This document shows positions 17,168-26,577 of a stretch of DNA of 38,897 bases, piece after piece (positions within the stretch are counted from its first letter, which is position 1; every line of letters starts with the position of its first letter). Location: assembly GCF_030656115.1 (NCBI RefSeq), contig NZ_JAUSOO010000076.1:1-38897 (forward strand). Reading direction: 5' to 3'. The stretch is from Hydrogenophaga sp. (lineage in GTDB: Bacteria; Pseudomonadota; Gammaproteobacteria; Burkholderiales; Burkholderiaceae_C). A program made the translations under genes and the position numbers. A model generated the notes under the pieces. That model had not been told where the DNA came from. It made no database searches and was given only the letters and a program-made list of their open reading frames with translations.

Positions 17168-17916
17168 AGCAAGGCTCCTAGGTAGGTTTCGGGGGCGGGG
17201 TCGGGTGGTTTGGGGGTTGACGCGCGGCTTTTGGGGGCACGCGGTGCCGGGGAAATGGGGGCGAGGGCTTCGCGCAGATCGGCCAGTGGGTCGTTGACCG
17301 GCGCCAGGCGCAGCGCGGCCTGCACCTGGCCAATGTGTTCTTCCATCAGGCGCTCGGCCTGCGCCACGTCGCCACGCGACAGCGCTTCGACAATGGCCAC
17401 GTGGTCCTGGCACGACTGCACCGCGTCGTGCGTGCTTTGGTAGAGCATGGCAATGAGCGTGGTGCGCGCGGTGAAGTCGCGCAGCGTGTCGGCCAGCAAC
17501 TGGTTGCCCAGGCATTCGGCCAGGCACACATGGAAGTCGCCCAGCAGGTAGCTGCGCTGGCCCACGTCGTCGCCTTTGAGGGCGTCTTGTTCTTGCTTCA
17601 GGTGTTGCTTCAGGCGTTTGATGGCGGCTTTGTCCACCGGGCCGGTGCGCCGGATCAGGCCGGTTTCAATGACGCGGCGCGCCTCGAACGCTTCCCGCGC
17701 TTCGTCGTGCGAGGGCTGCACCACATACCAACCGCGGCGCGAGCTGACGGTGACGATCCCGCGCGCGGCCAGGCGCACCAGCGCCTCGCGCACCAGGGTG
17801 CGGCTGCAGTCGAACAGCATGCACAGGCTTTGCTCGCCCAGGCGGGTGCCGGGGGCCAGGCGTTGGGCCAGGATGGCTTCGATGATGCGTTGGGCGATGT
17901 CGGTGGAGCTGACCAT
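17164..17916 (-). CDS. GntR-family regulator (FadR/FCD type) leading the ABC importer operon
   Basis: This 250-residue regulator has an N-terminal winged helix (residues about 8-70, with LGEQSLCMLFDCSRTLVREALVRLAARGI and the wing VSSRRGWYVV) and an FCD ligand-binding domain (about 75-215, beginning EAREAFEARRVIE). A Pro/Ala-rich C-terminal tail follows. It overlaps the binding-protein start by 4 bp, so the regulator is part of the operon it most likely controls. A 22-bp dyad upstream (17965-17986) is the obvious operator candidate. The effector is probably the transported compound, by inference. Confidence 0.87.
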   Translation of the reverse strand: MVSSTDIAQRIIEAILAQRLAPGTRLGEQSLCMLFDCSRTLVREALVRLAARGIVTVSSRRGWYVVQPSHDEAREAFEARRVIETGLIRRTGPVDKAAIKRLKQHLKQEQDALKGDDVGQRSYLLGDFHVCLAECLGNQLLADTLRDFTARTTLIAMLYQSTHDAVQSCQDHVAIVEALSRGDVAQAERLMEEHIGQVQAALRLAPVNDPLADLREALAPISPAPRAPKSRASTPKPPDPAPETYLGALL

Positions 17917-17964
17917 GGAGAAACCTTTGGGGTTCCTTCATGCGATTTCCGTGCCATGCCCATA

Positions 17965-17986
17965 CCAGTCTTGTATGCAAGATTGG
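17965..17986. promoter_or_regulatory. Candidate GntR operator
   Basis: The dyad CCAgTCTTG (17965-17973), TATG, CAAGAtTGG (17978-17986) has eight of nine positions per arm paired, with a TTGTATGCAA core typical of FadR-type GntR sites. It lies 49 bp before the gntR start, so it probably mediates autoregulation of the whole importer operon. Confidence 0.6.
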
Positions 17987-18093
17987 TGCACCCGACTTGT
18001 GCGGCAGTGGGTGGAAATTGGGCGCCCGGTGGCCTGGTGTGGTGCGTTGCCCGGTGGGTGTGGGGCCGTCCCGCCCCAGTTTGGCGCGCCGCT

Positions 18094-18969
18094 TCAGCGC
18101 TGCGCGGCCAGCGCCCGCATGTCGTCTTCGTAGCCTTTGAGCACGCGCACGGCGTTGGCGCGCTGCTCGGTGGTGGTGGTGTTGTGCAGCGCCGCAAACT
18201 GGGCACAGCCGTGTTGCACCAGGGCCTGGCTGTTGGCGTTGTAGCCGGCCGTGGGGGTTTGCAGCACGCGGATGAGGTAACTGCGGCTGGCGTCCAGGGC
18301 GGTGCCGTTGGGGCTGTTTTGCAGGGTTTGAAGCGTCTGGCGCAGCTCGCTCTGGCGGCGCAGACGCTCTTGCAGGGCCTTCTGGGGGTCCCAGGGCGAC
18401 TGTTGCAGGCCACTGCGCACCAGCTCGCGCTGGGCGGGGCTCAGGCGGCCGTACAGCATTTCGCTGCGGCTCACGGCCTGGTCCACCCGCCGGTTCAGCC
18501 GCTCTTCGGGGCTGCCTTCCAGATACTCTTCTGCAAACGATTGGTTGCCCTTGTCCTGGTGGCGCTGCAGGTGGGCCATTTGCTCGCGGTCGAGCTGCTG
18601 CCCCAGCCGGGTGAGCGGCTCCAGGCCACGCTCGCTGGCGCGCTGCACGGCGGCGCGCACGGCTTCGAATTGCGCACAGGCCTGGGCCGGGCTCATGTCT
18701 TGGGGGGCCAGCGCCTGCCACTGCTGCAGCTGGCGGGCGTAGGTGGGCAGCTCGGTGCTGCGGTGCCAGCCCAGAAAGGTGTCGATGTCCTGACGCGCCT
18801 GGGTGGACTGTGCCGAGCTGAAGTCCATGTAGCCGTCCAGCCACCAATACAGCAGGTTGGGCGACTGGTTGTAGGCCAGCCGCGTGGTGCTGCAGGCACC
18901 GAGCGTGAGCGCAGTCAGCAGCGCCAGGGTCAACCAAAAACGGCGGGCGATAATCTTCGAATCAATCAA
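18094..18969 (-). CDS. DUF6279-like lipoprotein
   Basis: This 291-residue predicted lipoprotein has a positively charged start, a hydrophobic run and the lipobox LTLGAC followed by STTRLAYNQSPNLLYWWLDGYMDF, the hallmark of the DUF6279 family, whose function is not established. The rest is strongly helical. The TTG at 18969 is chosen because it has GAGGAG about 8 bp upstream and gives a normal signal peptide. The in-frame ATG at 19005 would overlap the glmU start on the other strand and add 12 polar residues. It diverges from glmU. Confidence 0.75.
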   Translation of the reverse strand: MIDSKIIARRFWLTLALLTALTLGACSTTRLAYNQSPNLLYWWLDGYMDFSSAQSTQARQDIDTFLGWHRSTELPTYARQLQQWQALAPQDMSPAQACAQFEAVRAAVQRASERGLEPLTRLGQQLDREQMAHLQRHQDKGNQSFAEEYLEGSPEERLNRRVDQAVSRSEMLYGRLSPAQRELVRSGLQQSPWDPQKALQERLRRQSELRQTLQTLQNSPNGTALDASRSYLIRVLQTPTAGYNANSQALVQHGCAQFAALHNTTTTEQRANAVRVLKGYEDDMRALAAQR

Positions 18970-19003
18970 CCAAAGGCTCCTCAGGGGCTCAGCAGAGGTG
19001 TTC

Positions 19004-20416
19004 ATGTCGTTCCAGGTGGATGTGGTGGTGATGGCGGCGGGCAAGGGTACACGCATGAAAAGCTTGCGGCCCAAAGTGTTGCACCGTTTGGGCGGACGCG
19101 CCTTGGCGCAGCACGTCATCGACTGTGCAGCGCGGTTATCGGCCCGCTCGGTGGTGGTGATCACCGGCCACGGCGCCGAGCAGGTGGAAGCCGGCCTGAG
19201 CGCGCCCGAGGCGGCGCCTGGCGCTGCGGCCACCGCGCTGAAATACGTGCGCCAGGAGCCCCAGCTGGGCACCGGCCACGCGGTGCAGCAGGCGGCCCCC
19301 GCGCTGCCCGACGACGGCGTGACCCTGGTGCTCTCGGGCGACGTGCCGCTGACCCAGCCCGACACCCTGCAAGCCTTGCTCGACCTGTGCGCCGGCGAGC
19401 GCCTGGCGCTGCTGACGCTGGACATGCCCAACCCCACCGGCTATGGCCGCATCGTGCGCGCCGCAGACGGCGCGGTGCAGGCCATCGTGGAGCAGAAAGA
19501 CGCCAGCGAAGCCCAGCGCGCCATCACCGAGATTTACAGCGGCATCATGGCCGTGCCCACGCGGCTGCTCAAGGGCTGGCTGGCGCGGCTGGACAACCAG
19601 AACGCCCAGGGCGAGTACTACCTGACCGACGTGGTGAAGTTCGCCGTGGGCGACGGTCTGGGCGTGCAGGCCCACCGCATCGACGACGCGGTGCAGGTGG
19701 CCGGGGTGAACAGCCCGCTGCAACTCGCCGAGCTGGAGCGGGCCTACCAATTGCGCGTGGCCGAGGCGCTGATGGTGCAAGGCACCCGCCTGGCCGACCC
19801 GGCGCGGCTGGACGTGCGCGGCACGCTGGTGTGTGGGCAAGACGTGGAAATTGACGTGAACGCCGTGTTTGAAGGCCGCGTGGTGCTGGGCGACGGTGTG
19901 CGCATTGGGGCGAACTGCGTGATCGCCAATGCGGTGATTGAAGCGGGCGCGGTGATCCACCCGTTCACCCACATCGACGGCGAAAAACTCGGCGTGAGCG
20001 TGGGCCCCGGCGCGCTGGTGGGGCCGTTTGCCCGCCTGCGCCCGGGTGCGAAGCTGGGCGCCGAGGTGCACATTGGCAACTTCGTTGAAGTGAAAAATTC
20101 CACCCTGGCCGCTGGCGCCAAGGCCAACCACCTGGCCTACCTGGGCGACGCCACGGTGGGCGAGCGGGTGAACTACGGTGCGGGCAGCATCACCGCCAAC
20201 TACGACGGCGCCAACAAGCACCGCACCGTGATCGAGGCCGATGTGCACGTGGGCAGCAACTGCGTGCTGGTGGCCCCCGTCACGCTGGGCGCGGGCGGCA
20301 CGGTGGGCGGCGGTTCCACCATCACCAAGAGCACACCCCCGGGCGCGTTGTCGGTGGCGCGCGGCAAGCAAGTCAGCATCGAGAGCTGGCAACGGCCGCA
20401 AAAGAAGAAGGTTTGA
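19004..20416 (+). CDS. glmU: Bifunctional GlcNAc-1-phosphate uridyltransferase/GlcN-1-phosphate acetyltransferase
   Basis: It makes UDP-GlcNAc, the precursor for peptidoglycan and lipopolysaccharide, in two steps in one cytoplasmic protein. The 470-residue sequence has the N-terminal nucleotidyltransferase signature VVMAAGKGTRMKSLRPKVL (about 8-26), QLGTGHAVQQ and LSGDVPL. The C-terminal left-handed beta-helix of hexapeptide repeats begins around residue 260 (VFEGRVVLGDGVRIGANCVI). The acetyltransferase residues sit around NFVEVKNS and YDGANKH. The ATG at 19004 follows AGAGG. Together with glmS in the same window it covers the ends of UDP-GlcNAc synthesis. Confidence 0.96.
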   Translation: MSFQVDVVVMAAGKGTRMKSLRPKVLHRLGGRALAQHVIDCAARLSARSVVVITGHGAEQVEAGLSAPEAAPGAAATALKYVRQEPQLGTGHAVQQAAPALPDDGVTLVLSGDVPLTQPDTLQALLDLCAGERLALLTLDMPNPTGYGRIVRAADGAVQAIVEQKDASEAQRAITEIYSGIMAVPTRLLKGWLARLDNQNAQGEYYLTDVVKFAVGDGLGVQAHRIDDAVQVAGVNSPLQLAELERAYQLRVAEALMVQGTRLADPARLDVRGTLVCGQDVEIDVNAVFEGRVVLGDGVRIGANCVIANAVIEAGAVIHPFTHIDGEKLGVSVGPGALVGPFARLRPGAKLGAEVHIGNFVEVKNSTLAAGAKANHLAYLGDATVGERVNYGAGSITANYDGANKHRTVIEADVHVGSNCVLVAPVTLGAGGTVGGGSTITKSTPPGALSVARGKQVSIESWQRPQKKKV

Positions 20417-20512
20417 TCGGCGGCGCGTTGTTCCACGCGCTGTGCGCTTGCGAACAGACGCGACCCGAAGCGCCGTTCATGCTCCAGATGGCTTTTTCCA
20501 CTGGAGATCACG

Positions 20513-20956
20513 ATGAACTACGAAGAGCGCGACGCTTACGGCATGTACAAAATGGCGGGTGCCGACGGCGCTGGCCCCGACGACCACCACGGGCCGGGGC
20601 CGCACCTCATGGGCGCTGACACGCTCATCGGCAACGATGTCTTCAACGCCGACGGCGAAGACCTGGGCGACATCAAAGAAATCATGCTCGACATGCGCAG
20701 CGGGCGGGTGAGCTACGCGGTGCTGTCGTTTGGCGGCTTTCTGGGCATGGGCGAGAAGCTTTTTGCGGTGCCCTGGGCCGCGCTGAAGCTGGACACCGAG
20801 AACAAGCGCTTCACCCTCAACGTGAACCAGCAACAGCTCGAAGGCGCTCCGGGCTTCGACAAAAACCACTGGCCCGACATGGCCGACACGAGCTGGGAAC
20901 GAAGAATTCACGCCTTCTACGGCACCCTGCCGCACAGCGACACGCCGAGCGTCTGA
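20513..20956 (+). CDS. PRC-barrel domain protein
   Basis: This 147-residue cytoplasmic protein has one PRC-barrel-like beta domain: LIGNDVFNADGEDLGDIKEIMLDMRSGRVSYAVLSFGGFLGMGEKLFAVPWAAL (about residues 38-91). It is preceded by an acidic, Gly/His-rich leader and followed by a short tail ending in HAFYGTLPHSDTPSV. The PRC-barrel fold serves in RNA processing and in photosynthetic reaction centres; stand-alone versions like this are often stress-linked in proteobacteria, with no defined reaction. GGAG precedes the ATG. The next gene begins 18 bp downstream. Confidence 0.85.
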   Translation: MNYEERDAYGMYKMAGADGAGPDDHHGPGPHLMGADTLIGNDVFNADGEDLGDIKEIMLDMRSGRVSYAVLSFGGFLGMGEKLFAVPWAALKLDTENKRFTLNVNQQQLEGAPGFDKNHWPDMADTSWERRIHAFYGTLPHSDTPSV

Positions 20957-20974
20957 CCGGCGCGCGTGACGAGC

Positions 20975-21787
20975 ATGCACATTCGCGTCGGCTTCGAGAT
21001 GGCGTTCCAGTGTCCCGGCCCGACGCCGATGATCCTGGCGCTCAGCATCCACCCCTCCCGCGCCGTCGATCTGGTGCGCGCGGACCTTTTGGTTACCGAC
21101 CCACCTGTGCCTGTGACGGCGTACCGCGACCTCTTCGGCAACGGGTGCAGCCGCCTCGTGGCGCCGCCGGGGCGCTTTGTGCTGAGCGCCGACGCGATCG
21201 TTCACGACAGCGGTTTGCCCGACCCCGCGGCAACCGGCGCGGTGCAAACGCCGGTGCAGTGGCTGCCCGAGGAGACGCTTGTTTACCTGCTGGGCAGCCG
21301 CTATTGCGAGACGGACCAACTCTCCAACATGGCCTGGCAACGGTTTGGCGCTGGCCCCACCGGCTGGCAGCGGGTGCAGGCGATCTGCGATTTTGTCCAC
21401 CGGCACATCACATTCGGCTACCAGCACGCGCGCAGCACGCGCACCGCCTGGGAGGCCTACAACGAAGGGGTGGGCGTGTGCCGCGACTACGCCCACCTGG
21501 CCATTGCGCTGTGCCGCTGCATGAACATTCCGGCACGGTATTGCACCGGCTACCTGGGCGACATCGGCACCCCGCCACCGTATGGCCCGATGGACTTTGC
21601 CGGCTGGTTCGAGGCTTTTCTGGGCGACCGCTGGTACACCTTTGATGCCCGCAACAACACACCGCGCATCGGCCGCGTGCTGATGGCCCGGGGCCGCGAC
21701 GCCTGCGACGTGGCCCTGACCAGCACCTTCGGGCCGAACACCTTGCAGCGTTTCAAGGTCTGGACCGACGAGGTGCGGCCCGAATGA
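20975..21787 (+). CDS. Transglutaminase-like domain protein
   Basis: This 270-residue protein of the transglutaminase/protease-like superfamily has an N-terminal beta region and a catalytic core with the nucleophile motif GVGVCRDYAHLAIALCR and the acidic motif WYTFDARNN. The position where many relatives have the catalytic His (DFHAWFE) reads DFAGWFE here. Either the His is supplied from elsewhere or the enzyme is altered. The ATG at 20975 is preferred over a GTG nine bases earlier. No signal peptide is seen. It overlaps no neighbour; the Crp/Fnr gene follows after about 130 bp. Confidence 0.82.
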   Translation: MHIRVGFEMAFQCPGPTPMILALSIHPSRAVDLVRADLLVTDPPVPVTAYRDLFGNGCSRLVAPPGRFVLSADAIVHDSGLPDPAATGAVQTPVQWLPEETLVYLLGSRYCETDQLSNMAWQRFGAGPTGWQRVQAICDFVHRHITFGYQHARSTRTAWEAYNEGVGVCRDYAHLAIALCRCMNIPARYCTGYLGDIGTPPPYGPMDFAGWFEAFLGDRWYTFDARNNTPRIGRVLMARGRDACDVALTSTFGPNTLQRFKVWTDEVRPE

Positions 21788-21921
21788 CCTATGGAGCGGA
21801 CACCACGCCCCATGGCCTCCCGGTTTTCGCCCGCCACATCGACGGTGCTGCCGCATGCGGGTGCCGCAAAAAAGGGCAGTTTCACGCCCGCAACCGCAGC
21901 GGGCCGGCACCACAATCCCCC

Positions 21922-22674
21922 ATGACCTCAGAAACCCCCGCCACGCTCCTCTGCTCAGAATGCCCGTTGCGGCCGCTCGCTTTGTTTCAGGCGCACGAGC
22001 CTGCTGAACTGGAGCTGGTGCAATCGCTCAAGCGCCGTGACCTGTACCTGCCGCCGGGGCGCGCGTTGATCCAGGAAGGGCAGGTCGACGCGCCGCTCTA
22101 CACGCTGCAAAAGGGCTGGGCGTTTCGCTTCAAAACGCTGAGCGACGGGCGCCGCCAGATTTTGAGTTTCCTGCTCGCGGGCGACTTCATTGGTGTGCAG
22201 CAAAAGATGGGCGACGCGGCGGCCCACGGCGTGGAAACGCTGACCGACGCCGCGTTTTGCGTGTTCCAGCGCGACTCGCTGTGGGAGATCCACCGCCGTT
22301 CACCCACCATGGGCTTCAACGTGACCTGGCTCACCGCGCACGAAGAGTCGCTGGTGGACGACACCTTGCTCTCCGTGGGGCGGCGCAGTGCCGAAGAGCG
22401 CATTGCCATGCTGCTGATTCTGTTGTTCAAGCGTGCCGCTGCGCTGCAGGCCGATGCGGGCGCCCAGGGTGTGCCGTTTCCCCTGACGCAGCAGCACGTG
22501 GCCGATGCGCTGGGGCTCTCGCTGGTGCACACCAACAAGACGCTGCGCAAGCTGGAGCGCCGGGGCCTGCACCAGATCCGCGAGGGTCGGCTGTACATGC
22601 GCGACGTGAGGGCGCTCGCGCGGCTGGCCGACCTGTATGGCGATGGTCGCCCACCCGTGCGCCCGCTGGTGTGA
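21922..22674 (+). CDS. Crp/Fnr-family regulator (first of two)
   Basis: This 250-residue regulator has a cyclic-nucleotide-binding-like beta barrel (about 20-140, with LYTLQKGWAFRFKTLSDGRRQILSFLLAGDFIG) and a C-terminal winged helix containing LTQQHVADALGLSLVHTNKTLRKLERRGL. Near the N-terminus, LLCSECPLRP provides two Cys in the position used by FNR-type sensors, but four spaced cysteines are not seen, so iron-sulphur sensing is doubtful. The ATG at 21922 starts immediately before this motif. A longer in-frame start at 21784 would overlap the previous gene and is less likely. Confidence 0.88.
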   Translation: MTSETPATLLCSECPLRPLALFQAHEPAELELVQSLKRRDLYLPPGRALIQEGQVDAPLYTLQKGWAFRFKTLSDGRRQILSFLLAGDFIGVQQKMGDAAAHGVETLTDAAFCVFQRDSLWEIHRRSPTMGFNVTWLTAHEESLVDDTLLSVGRRSAEERIAMLLILLFKRAAALQADAGAQGVPFPLTQQHVADALGLSLVHTNKTLRKLERRGLHQIREGRLYMRDVRALARLADLYGDGRPPVRPLV

Positions 22675-22873
22675 CCGTGGCATGGCGCGTGGCATCTTGA
22701 CAACCTGTAACACCTCGGTTTGGATTCATGTCTTTGTACACACAGAACGGCTGACCTGCGACCTACATTGCGTTCCACCCTGCTTCCCGCCTTTCCGGCC
22801 CGCAGGGACATCGACCAACTCCGGACCTTCAAGGACCGGGTTTCAGATGGAACGACAGACCCAACGAGGTCGC

Positions 22874-23665
22874 ATGACAACCCTCCCACGTTTCAACAGC
22901 AACCAACTGCTCGCAGGCCTCTCCAGCGCCGAACGGCAACTGCTGGAGCCCGATCTGGAATGGATCGAACTGGCAACCGGCACCGCGTTGCATTCAAGCG
23001 GCAAGGCGCTGCGCCATGTGTACTTCCCCACCAACGCCACCGTGTCCCTGGTGTCCTTGATGGCCGACGGCGCTTCGGCCGAAGTGGCCGTGGTGGGCCG
23101 GGAGGGCATGGTCGGCGTTTGCGCCTTCATGGGCAACGCCAACCCCTTGAGCGATGCCGTGGTGCAACGGCCCGGTCACGCCTGGCGCATGAGCACGCCG
23201 GCCGTGCTGCACCACACCCGGCGTTCGCCCGATTTCATGCACGGCTTGCTGGGCTACACCCAGGCCTTGTTCACGCACATGGCCCAGTGCTCGGCATGCA
23301 ACCGCCACCACGCCTTGGACCAGCAGCTGTGCCGCTGGCTGCTGCTGCATCTGGATCGCCAGGACGGCGCCGACCTGCAGATCACGCAGGAGCGCATCGC
23401 CTACCTGCTGGGCGTGCGCCGCGAGGGCGTGACCCACGGTGCGCTCAAGTTGCATAAGGCCGGGCTGATCGACTACCGCAGAGGCCAGATTTCGATCATC
23501 GACCGCCACGGCCTGGAAGCGCGCAGCTGCGAGTGCTACGGCGTGGTGCGGCGGGCTTACGACCGTCTGTCGTGCACCCACAGCGCAACCCGCCATTCGC
23601 CCACAAACTCTGCACCGGGACGGATGTCCCCGGCAATGCACTGCCCAACGCTGCAGTCCAGCTGA
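22874..23665 (+). CDS. Crp/Fnr-family regulator (second of two)
   Basis: This 263-residue regulator has the effector domain in residues about 10-150 (HVYFPTNATVSLVSLMADGASAEVAVVGREGMVG) and a C-terminal HTH (ITQERIAYLLGVRREGVTHGALKLHKAGLI) followed by CECYGVVRRAYDRL, typical of a subgroup found in many Burkholderiales. The last 30 residues are a low-complexity tail. The start is uncertain between ATG 22874 (GAGG just upstream) and ATG 22847. It lies 199 bp after the first Crp/Fnr gene, in its own transcription unit. Effector unknown. Confidence 0.85.
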   Translation: MTTLPRFNSNQLLAGLSSAERQLLEPDLEWIELATGTALHSSGKALRHVYFPTNATVSLVSLMADGASAEVAVVGREGMVGVCAFMGNANPLSDAVVQRPGHAWRMSTPAVLHHTRRSPDFMHGLLGYTQALFTHMAQCSACNRHHALDQQLCRWLLLHLDRQDGADLQITQERIAYLLGVRREGVTHGALKLHKAGLIDYRRGQISIIDRHGLEARSCECYGVVRRAYDRLSCTHSATRHSPTNSAPGRMSPAMHCPTLQSS

Positions 23666-23742
23666 CGCGTGTGCGGCGGTCCCCGCGATCCGCCCAGCCG
23701 GGCGGGACTTGCAACACTTGATTGATACAGACAGGAATACAG

Positions 23743-23973
23743 ATGGCTCAAACCGCACGCATTGTGGGCAAGGTGGAATACCGGGGTGGCGACGGCCCCG
23801 CCGTGGAAATTCGCGAAGGCCCGGTGGAGGTGTCTCTCTCCGCCACCGACGCCACCCTGAGCTGGATCGAAGAAGACGTTCACGGCTCTGCCGCCATGCC
23901 GGTGGGCGACTTTCAACGCTATGTGCGCGAAGGGTCGATCCGACTCGATGGCCCGTTGCGGGCAGAACCTTGA
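23743..23973 (+). CDS. Small unknown protein
   Basis: This 76-residue acidic protein begins MAQTARIVGKVEYRGGDGP. Its alternating hydrophobic pattern (VEYRG, VEIREGPVEVSLS, ATLSWIEED) suggests a small beta-barrel-like fold. I do not recognise a family. AGGAA lies upstream of the ATG at 23743. The codon use matches neighbouring chromosome genes, supporting a real gene. Confidence 0.65.
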   Translation: MAQTARIVGKVEYRGGDGPAVEIREGPVEVSLSATDATLSWIEEDVHGSAAMPVGDFQRYVREGSIRLDGPLRAEP

Positions 23974-24030
23974 CAGGCTGAGAGGCTGAAAGCGGGCCCG
24001 CGCGAGCCCGGCGAGATCGCCCGCACGGTC

Positions 24031-24555
24031 TTACCGCGCAGGCGGTCCGGGTGGGTGCGGGCCCGGACCGTTGTGGCCCAGCGGCAGGCGCGGGTCAAAC
24101 TTGGCCCGCTTCAGGCTGAAGAACGCCTTCACGTTGCGCACATTCGCGTAGCCGGTGAACAGCCGCTGCGCCAGTGCCAGGTAGGCCGGCATGTCGGCGG
24201 TGTGCACCACCAGCACGAAGTCGGGCCCGGGGCTCACGCGGTAACACTGCTGCACCGCCCGGTCGGGCAGCACGTGGGCTTCAAACGCTTCCAGTTGTTC
24301 GGCCCCCTGGCGCTCCAGCGTGATCTCCACCAGCGCGGTGAGGCCGTGGCCCAACAGCGGAGCCAGCCGATCGGGGCTCAGCAAAGCCACCTCGCGCTCA
24401 ATCAGGCCCAGGCTGCGCAGCCGCTTGATGCGGCGCAGGCTGGTGGGCGGCGACAGGTGGGCCAGCTCGGCCAGCGTCTGGTTGCTGCGCGCCGCGTCGT
24501 TTTGCAGCAGGTCCAGCAGGCGCAGGTCGGCTTCGTCGATGTTGATTTCTTCCAT
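24031..24555 (-). CDS. Lrp/AsnC-family transcriptional regulator
   Basis: This 174-residue regulator has an N-terminal HTH (DEADLRLLDLLQNDAARSNQTLAELAHLSPPTSLRRIKRLRSLGLI, residues 7-52) and a RAM ligand-binding domain (about 72-150, with YRVSPGPDFVLVVHTADMPAYL). A Gly/Pro-rich tail ends the protein. It diverges from glmS across 135 bp, an arrangement common in Comamonadaceae, so it may read an amino-acid signal and act on its own and the glmS promoters; that link is inferred from position. Confidence 0.88.
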   Translation of the reverse strand: MEEINIDEADLRLLDLLQNDAARSNQTLAELAHLSPPTSLRRIKRLRSLGLIEREVALLSPDRLAPLLGHGLTALVEITLERQGAEQLEAFEAHVLPDRAVQQCYRVSPGPDFVLVVHTADMPAYLALAQRLFTGYANVRNVKAFFSLKRAKFDPRLPLGHNGPGPHPPGPPAR

Positions 24556-24690
24556 GGGTGCATTTTCCGTGAATTAAATCGCGCTGTCTTTCGGGGGGTG
24601 AAACAAATCGGGTTTTAACCTGCTCATATCGATCGCTAATTTCTTCTGGTGCTGTTTAGCATGGGGCTCATTTTCAACAAGGAGCGGGAT

Positions 24691-26547
24691 ATGTGTGGCA
24701 TCGTGGCAGGGGTTTCCGGGCGTGACATCGTGCCCGTGTTGGTTCAGGGTTTGCAGCGGCTGGAATACCGTGGCTACGACTCCTGTGGCGTGGCCGTGCA
24801 CAGCGGTGGTTTGCAGCGTGCCCGCAGCACCGCCCGCGTGGCCGAGCTGATGCACCAGGTCCAGACCGATCACATTGCCAGCGGCACCGGCATTGCCCAT
24901 ACCCGCTGGGCCACGCACGGCGCGCCGGTGGTGCACAACGCCCACCCGCATTTCAGCTTCGGCCCAAAGGCGACCGCCGACCTCCATGGCCGGGTGGCGC
25001 TGGTGCACAACGGCATCATCGAAAACCACGACGAGCTGCGCGCCGCCCTGCAGGCCAAAGGCTATGTGTTCGAGAGCCAGACCGACACCGAAGTCATTGC
25101 CCATTTGGTCGACTCGCTCTATGAAGGCGATGTGTTTGCCGCCCTGCAAGCGGCCGTGGCGCAACTGCACGGCGCTTATGCGCTGGCGGTGTTCCACAAA
25201 GACGAGCCGCACCGCGTGGTGGGCGCGCGCGCCGGTTCGCCGCTGGTGCTGGGTGTGGGCGAAGACGGTACCGAGCATTTCCTGGCCAGCGACGCCATGG
25301 CCCTGGCGGGCGTGACCAACCAGATTGTTTACCTGGAAGAGGGCGACCTGGTGGACCTGCAGCTGGGCCGCTACTGGGTGACCAACGGCCAGGGCCGCGC
25401 GTTTGATGCCAGCCAGCGCCCGGTGAAAACCGTGTACGCACACAGCGGCGCGGCCGATCTGGGCCCGTACCGCCACTACATGCAAAAAGAAATTTTTGAG
25501 CAGCCCAGCGCCATTGGCAACACGCTCCAGGGCGTGGAGGGCATTGCGCCCGAGCTGTTTGGCGACGGCGCCTACCGCGTCTTCAAAGAGATCGACAACG
25601 TGCTCATCCTGGCCTGCGGCACCAGCTACTACAGCGGCTGCACCGCCAAATACTGGCTCGAAAGCATGGCCAGGATCCCCACCCAGGTGGAAGTGGCCAG
25701 CGAATACCGCTACCGCACCAGCGTGCCCAACCCGCGCACCCTGGTGGTCGCCATCAGCCAAAGCGGTGAAACCGCCGACACCCTGGCCGCCCTGCGCCAC
25801 GCCCAGGGCCTGGGCATGAAGCACACGCTGACCATTTGCAACGTGGGCACCAGCGCCATGGTGCGCGAATGCGAACTGGCCTATATCACCCGCGCCGGGG
25901 TTGAAATTGGCGTGGCCTCCACCAAAGCCTTCACCACCCAGTTGGCCGGTCTGTTTCTGCTCACGCTGGCGCTGGCGCAGTCGCGCGGGTACCTGAGCGA
26001 AGAGCAGGAAGCGGCCCACCTCAAAGCCATGCGCCACCTGCCCGTGGCGCTGCAAGCCGTGCTGGCGCTGGAGCCGCAGGTGATCAGCTGGAGCGAAGAC
26101 TTCGCCCGCATGGACAACGCCCTGTTCCTGGGTCGGGGTCTGCACTACCCGATTGCGCTGGAAGGCGCCTTGAAGCTCAAGGAAATCAGCTACATCCACG
26201 CCGAGGCCTACCCAGCGGGTGAGCTCAAACACGGCCCGCTGGCCCTGGTGACCAGCGCCATGCCGGTGGTCACCGTGGCGCCCAACGACACCTTGCTGGA
26301 AAAGCTCAAGAGCAACATGCAAGAGGTGCGCGCCCGCGGCGGTGTGCTCTACGTGCTGGCCGATGCCGACACCCGCATCCAGAACGCCGAAGGCATCCAC
26401 GTCATCCGCATGCCCGAACACTACGGCGCGCTGTCCCCCATCCTGCACGTGGTGCCGTTGCAACTGCTGGCGTACCACACCGCGCTGGCCAAGGGCACCG
26501 ATGTGGACAAGCCGCGGAATTTGGCGAAGAGCGTCACGGTGGAGTGA
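24691..26547 (+). CDS. glmS: Glutamine-fructose-6-phosphate aminotransferase (isomerizing)
   Basis: It makes glucosamine-6-phosphate from fructose-6-phosphate and glutamine, the first step towards UDP-GlcNAc, which glmU in this window completes. The 618-residue protein starts MCGIVAG, leaving Cys as the N-terminal nucleophile after Met removal. It shows the glutaminase motifs RWATHG and [12 protein letters not shown], and two SIS domains ([12 protein letters not shown] and [13 protein letters not shown] in the first; [39 protein letters not shown] in the second). The C-terminus ends NLAKSVTVE, the same as in E. coli, whose DNA is the Tn7 TnsD-binding region. GGAG precedes the ATG. Confidence 0.97.
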   Translation: MCGIVAGVSGRDIVPVLVQGLQRLEYRGYDSCGVAVHSGGLQRARSTARVAELMHQVQTDHIASGTGIAHTRWATHGAPVVHNAHPHFSFGPKATADLHGRVALVHNGIIENHDELRAALQAKGYVFESQTDTEVIAHLVDSLYEGDVFAALQAAVAQLHGAYALAVFHKDEPHRVVGARAGSPLVLGVGEDGTEHFLASDAMALAGVTNQIVYLEEGDLVDLQLGRYWVTNGQGRAFDASQRPVKTVYAHSGAADLGPYRHYMQKEIFEQPSAIGNTLQGVEGIAPELFGDGAYRVFKEIDNVLILACGTSYYSGCTAKYWLESMARIPTQVEVASEYRYRTSVPNPRTLVVAISQSGETADTLAALRHAQGLGMKHTLTICNVGTSAMVRECELAYITRAGVEIGVASTKAFTTQLAGLFLLTLALAQSRGYLSEEQEAAHLKAMRHLPVALQAVLALEPQVISWSEDFARMDNALFLGRGLHYPIALEGALKLKEISYIHAEAYPAGELKHGPLALVTSAMPVVTVAPNDTLLEKLKSNMQEVRARGGVLYVLADADTRIQNAEGIHVIRMPEHYGALSPILHVVPLQLLAYHTALAKGTDVDKPRNLAKSVTVE

Positions 26548-26577
26548 GACGGGAGATGCCCTCAGCCTCTTGACCGT
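26490..26577 (+). other. attTn7-like locus at the glmS 3' end
   Basis: The last 58 bp of glmS encode [18 protein letters not shown], almost the same peptide whose DNA is bound by TnsD in E. coli. In Tn7 systems insertion occurs about 25 bp after the glmS stop. Here the GC-rich sequence ends 24-29 bp after the stop (26571-26576) and AT-rich, repetitive DNA begins. The accessory genes and a TnsD-like gene lie downstream. The site is inferred; no target duplication could be confirmed. Confidence 0.55.

Noticed and set aside
24556..24690. glmS ribozyme/riboswitch upstream of glmS
   Set aside because: The glmS ribozyme is a feature of Gram-positive bacteria; this leader is short, has no recognisable ribozyme core, and is shared with the divergent Lrp-type promoter.
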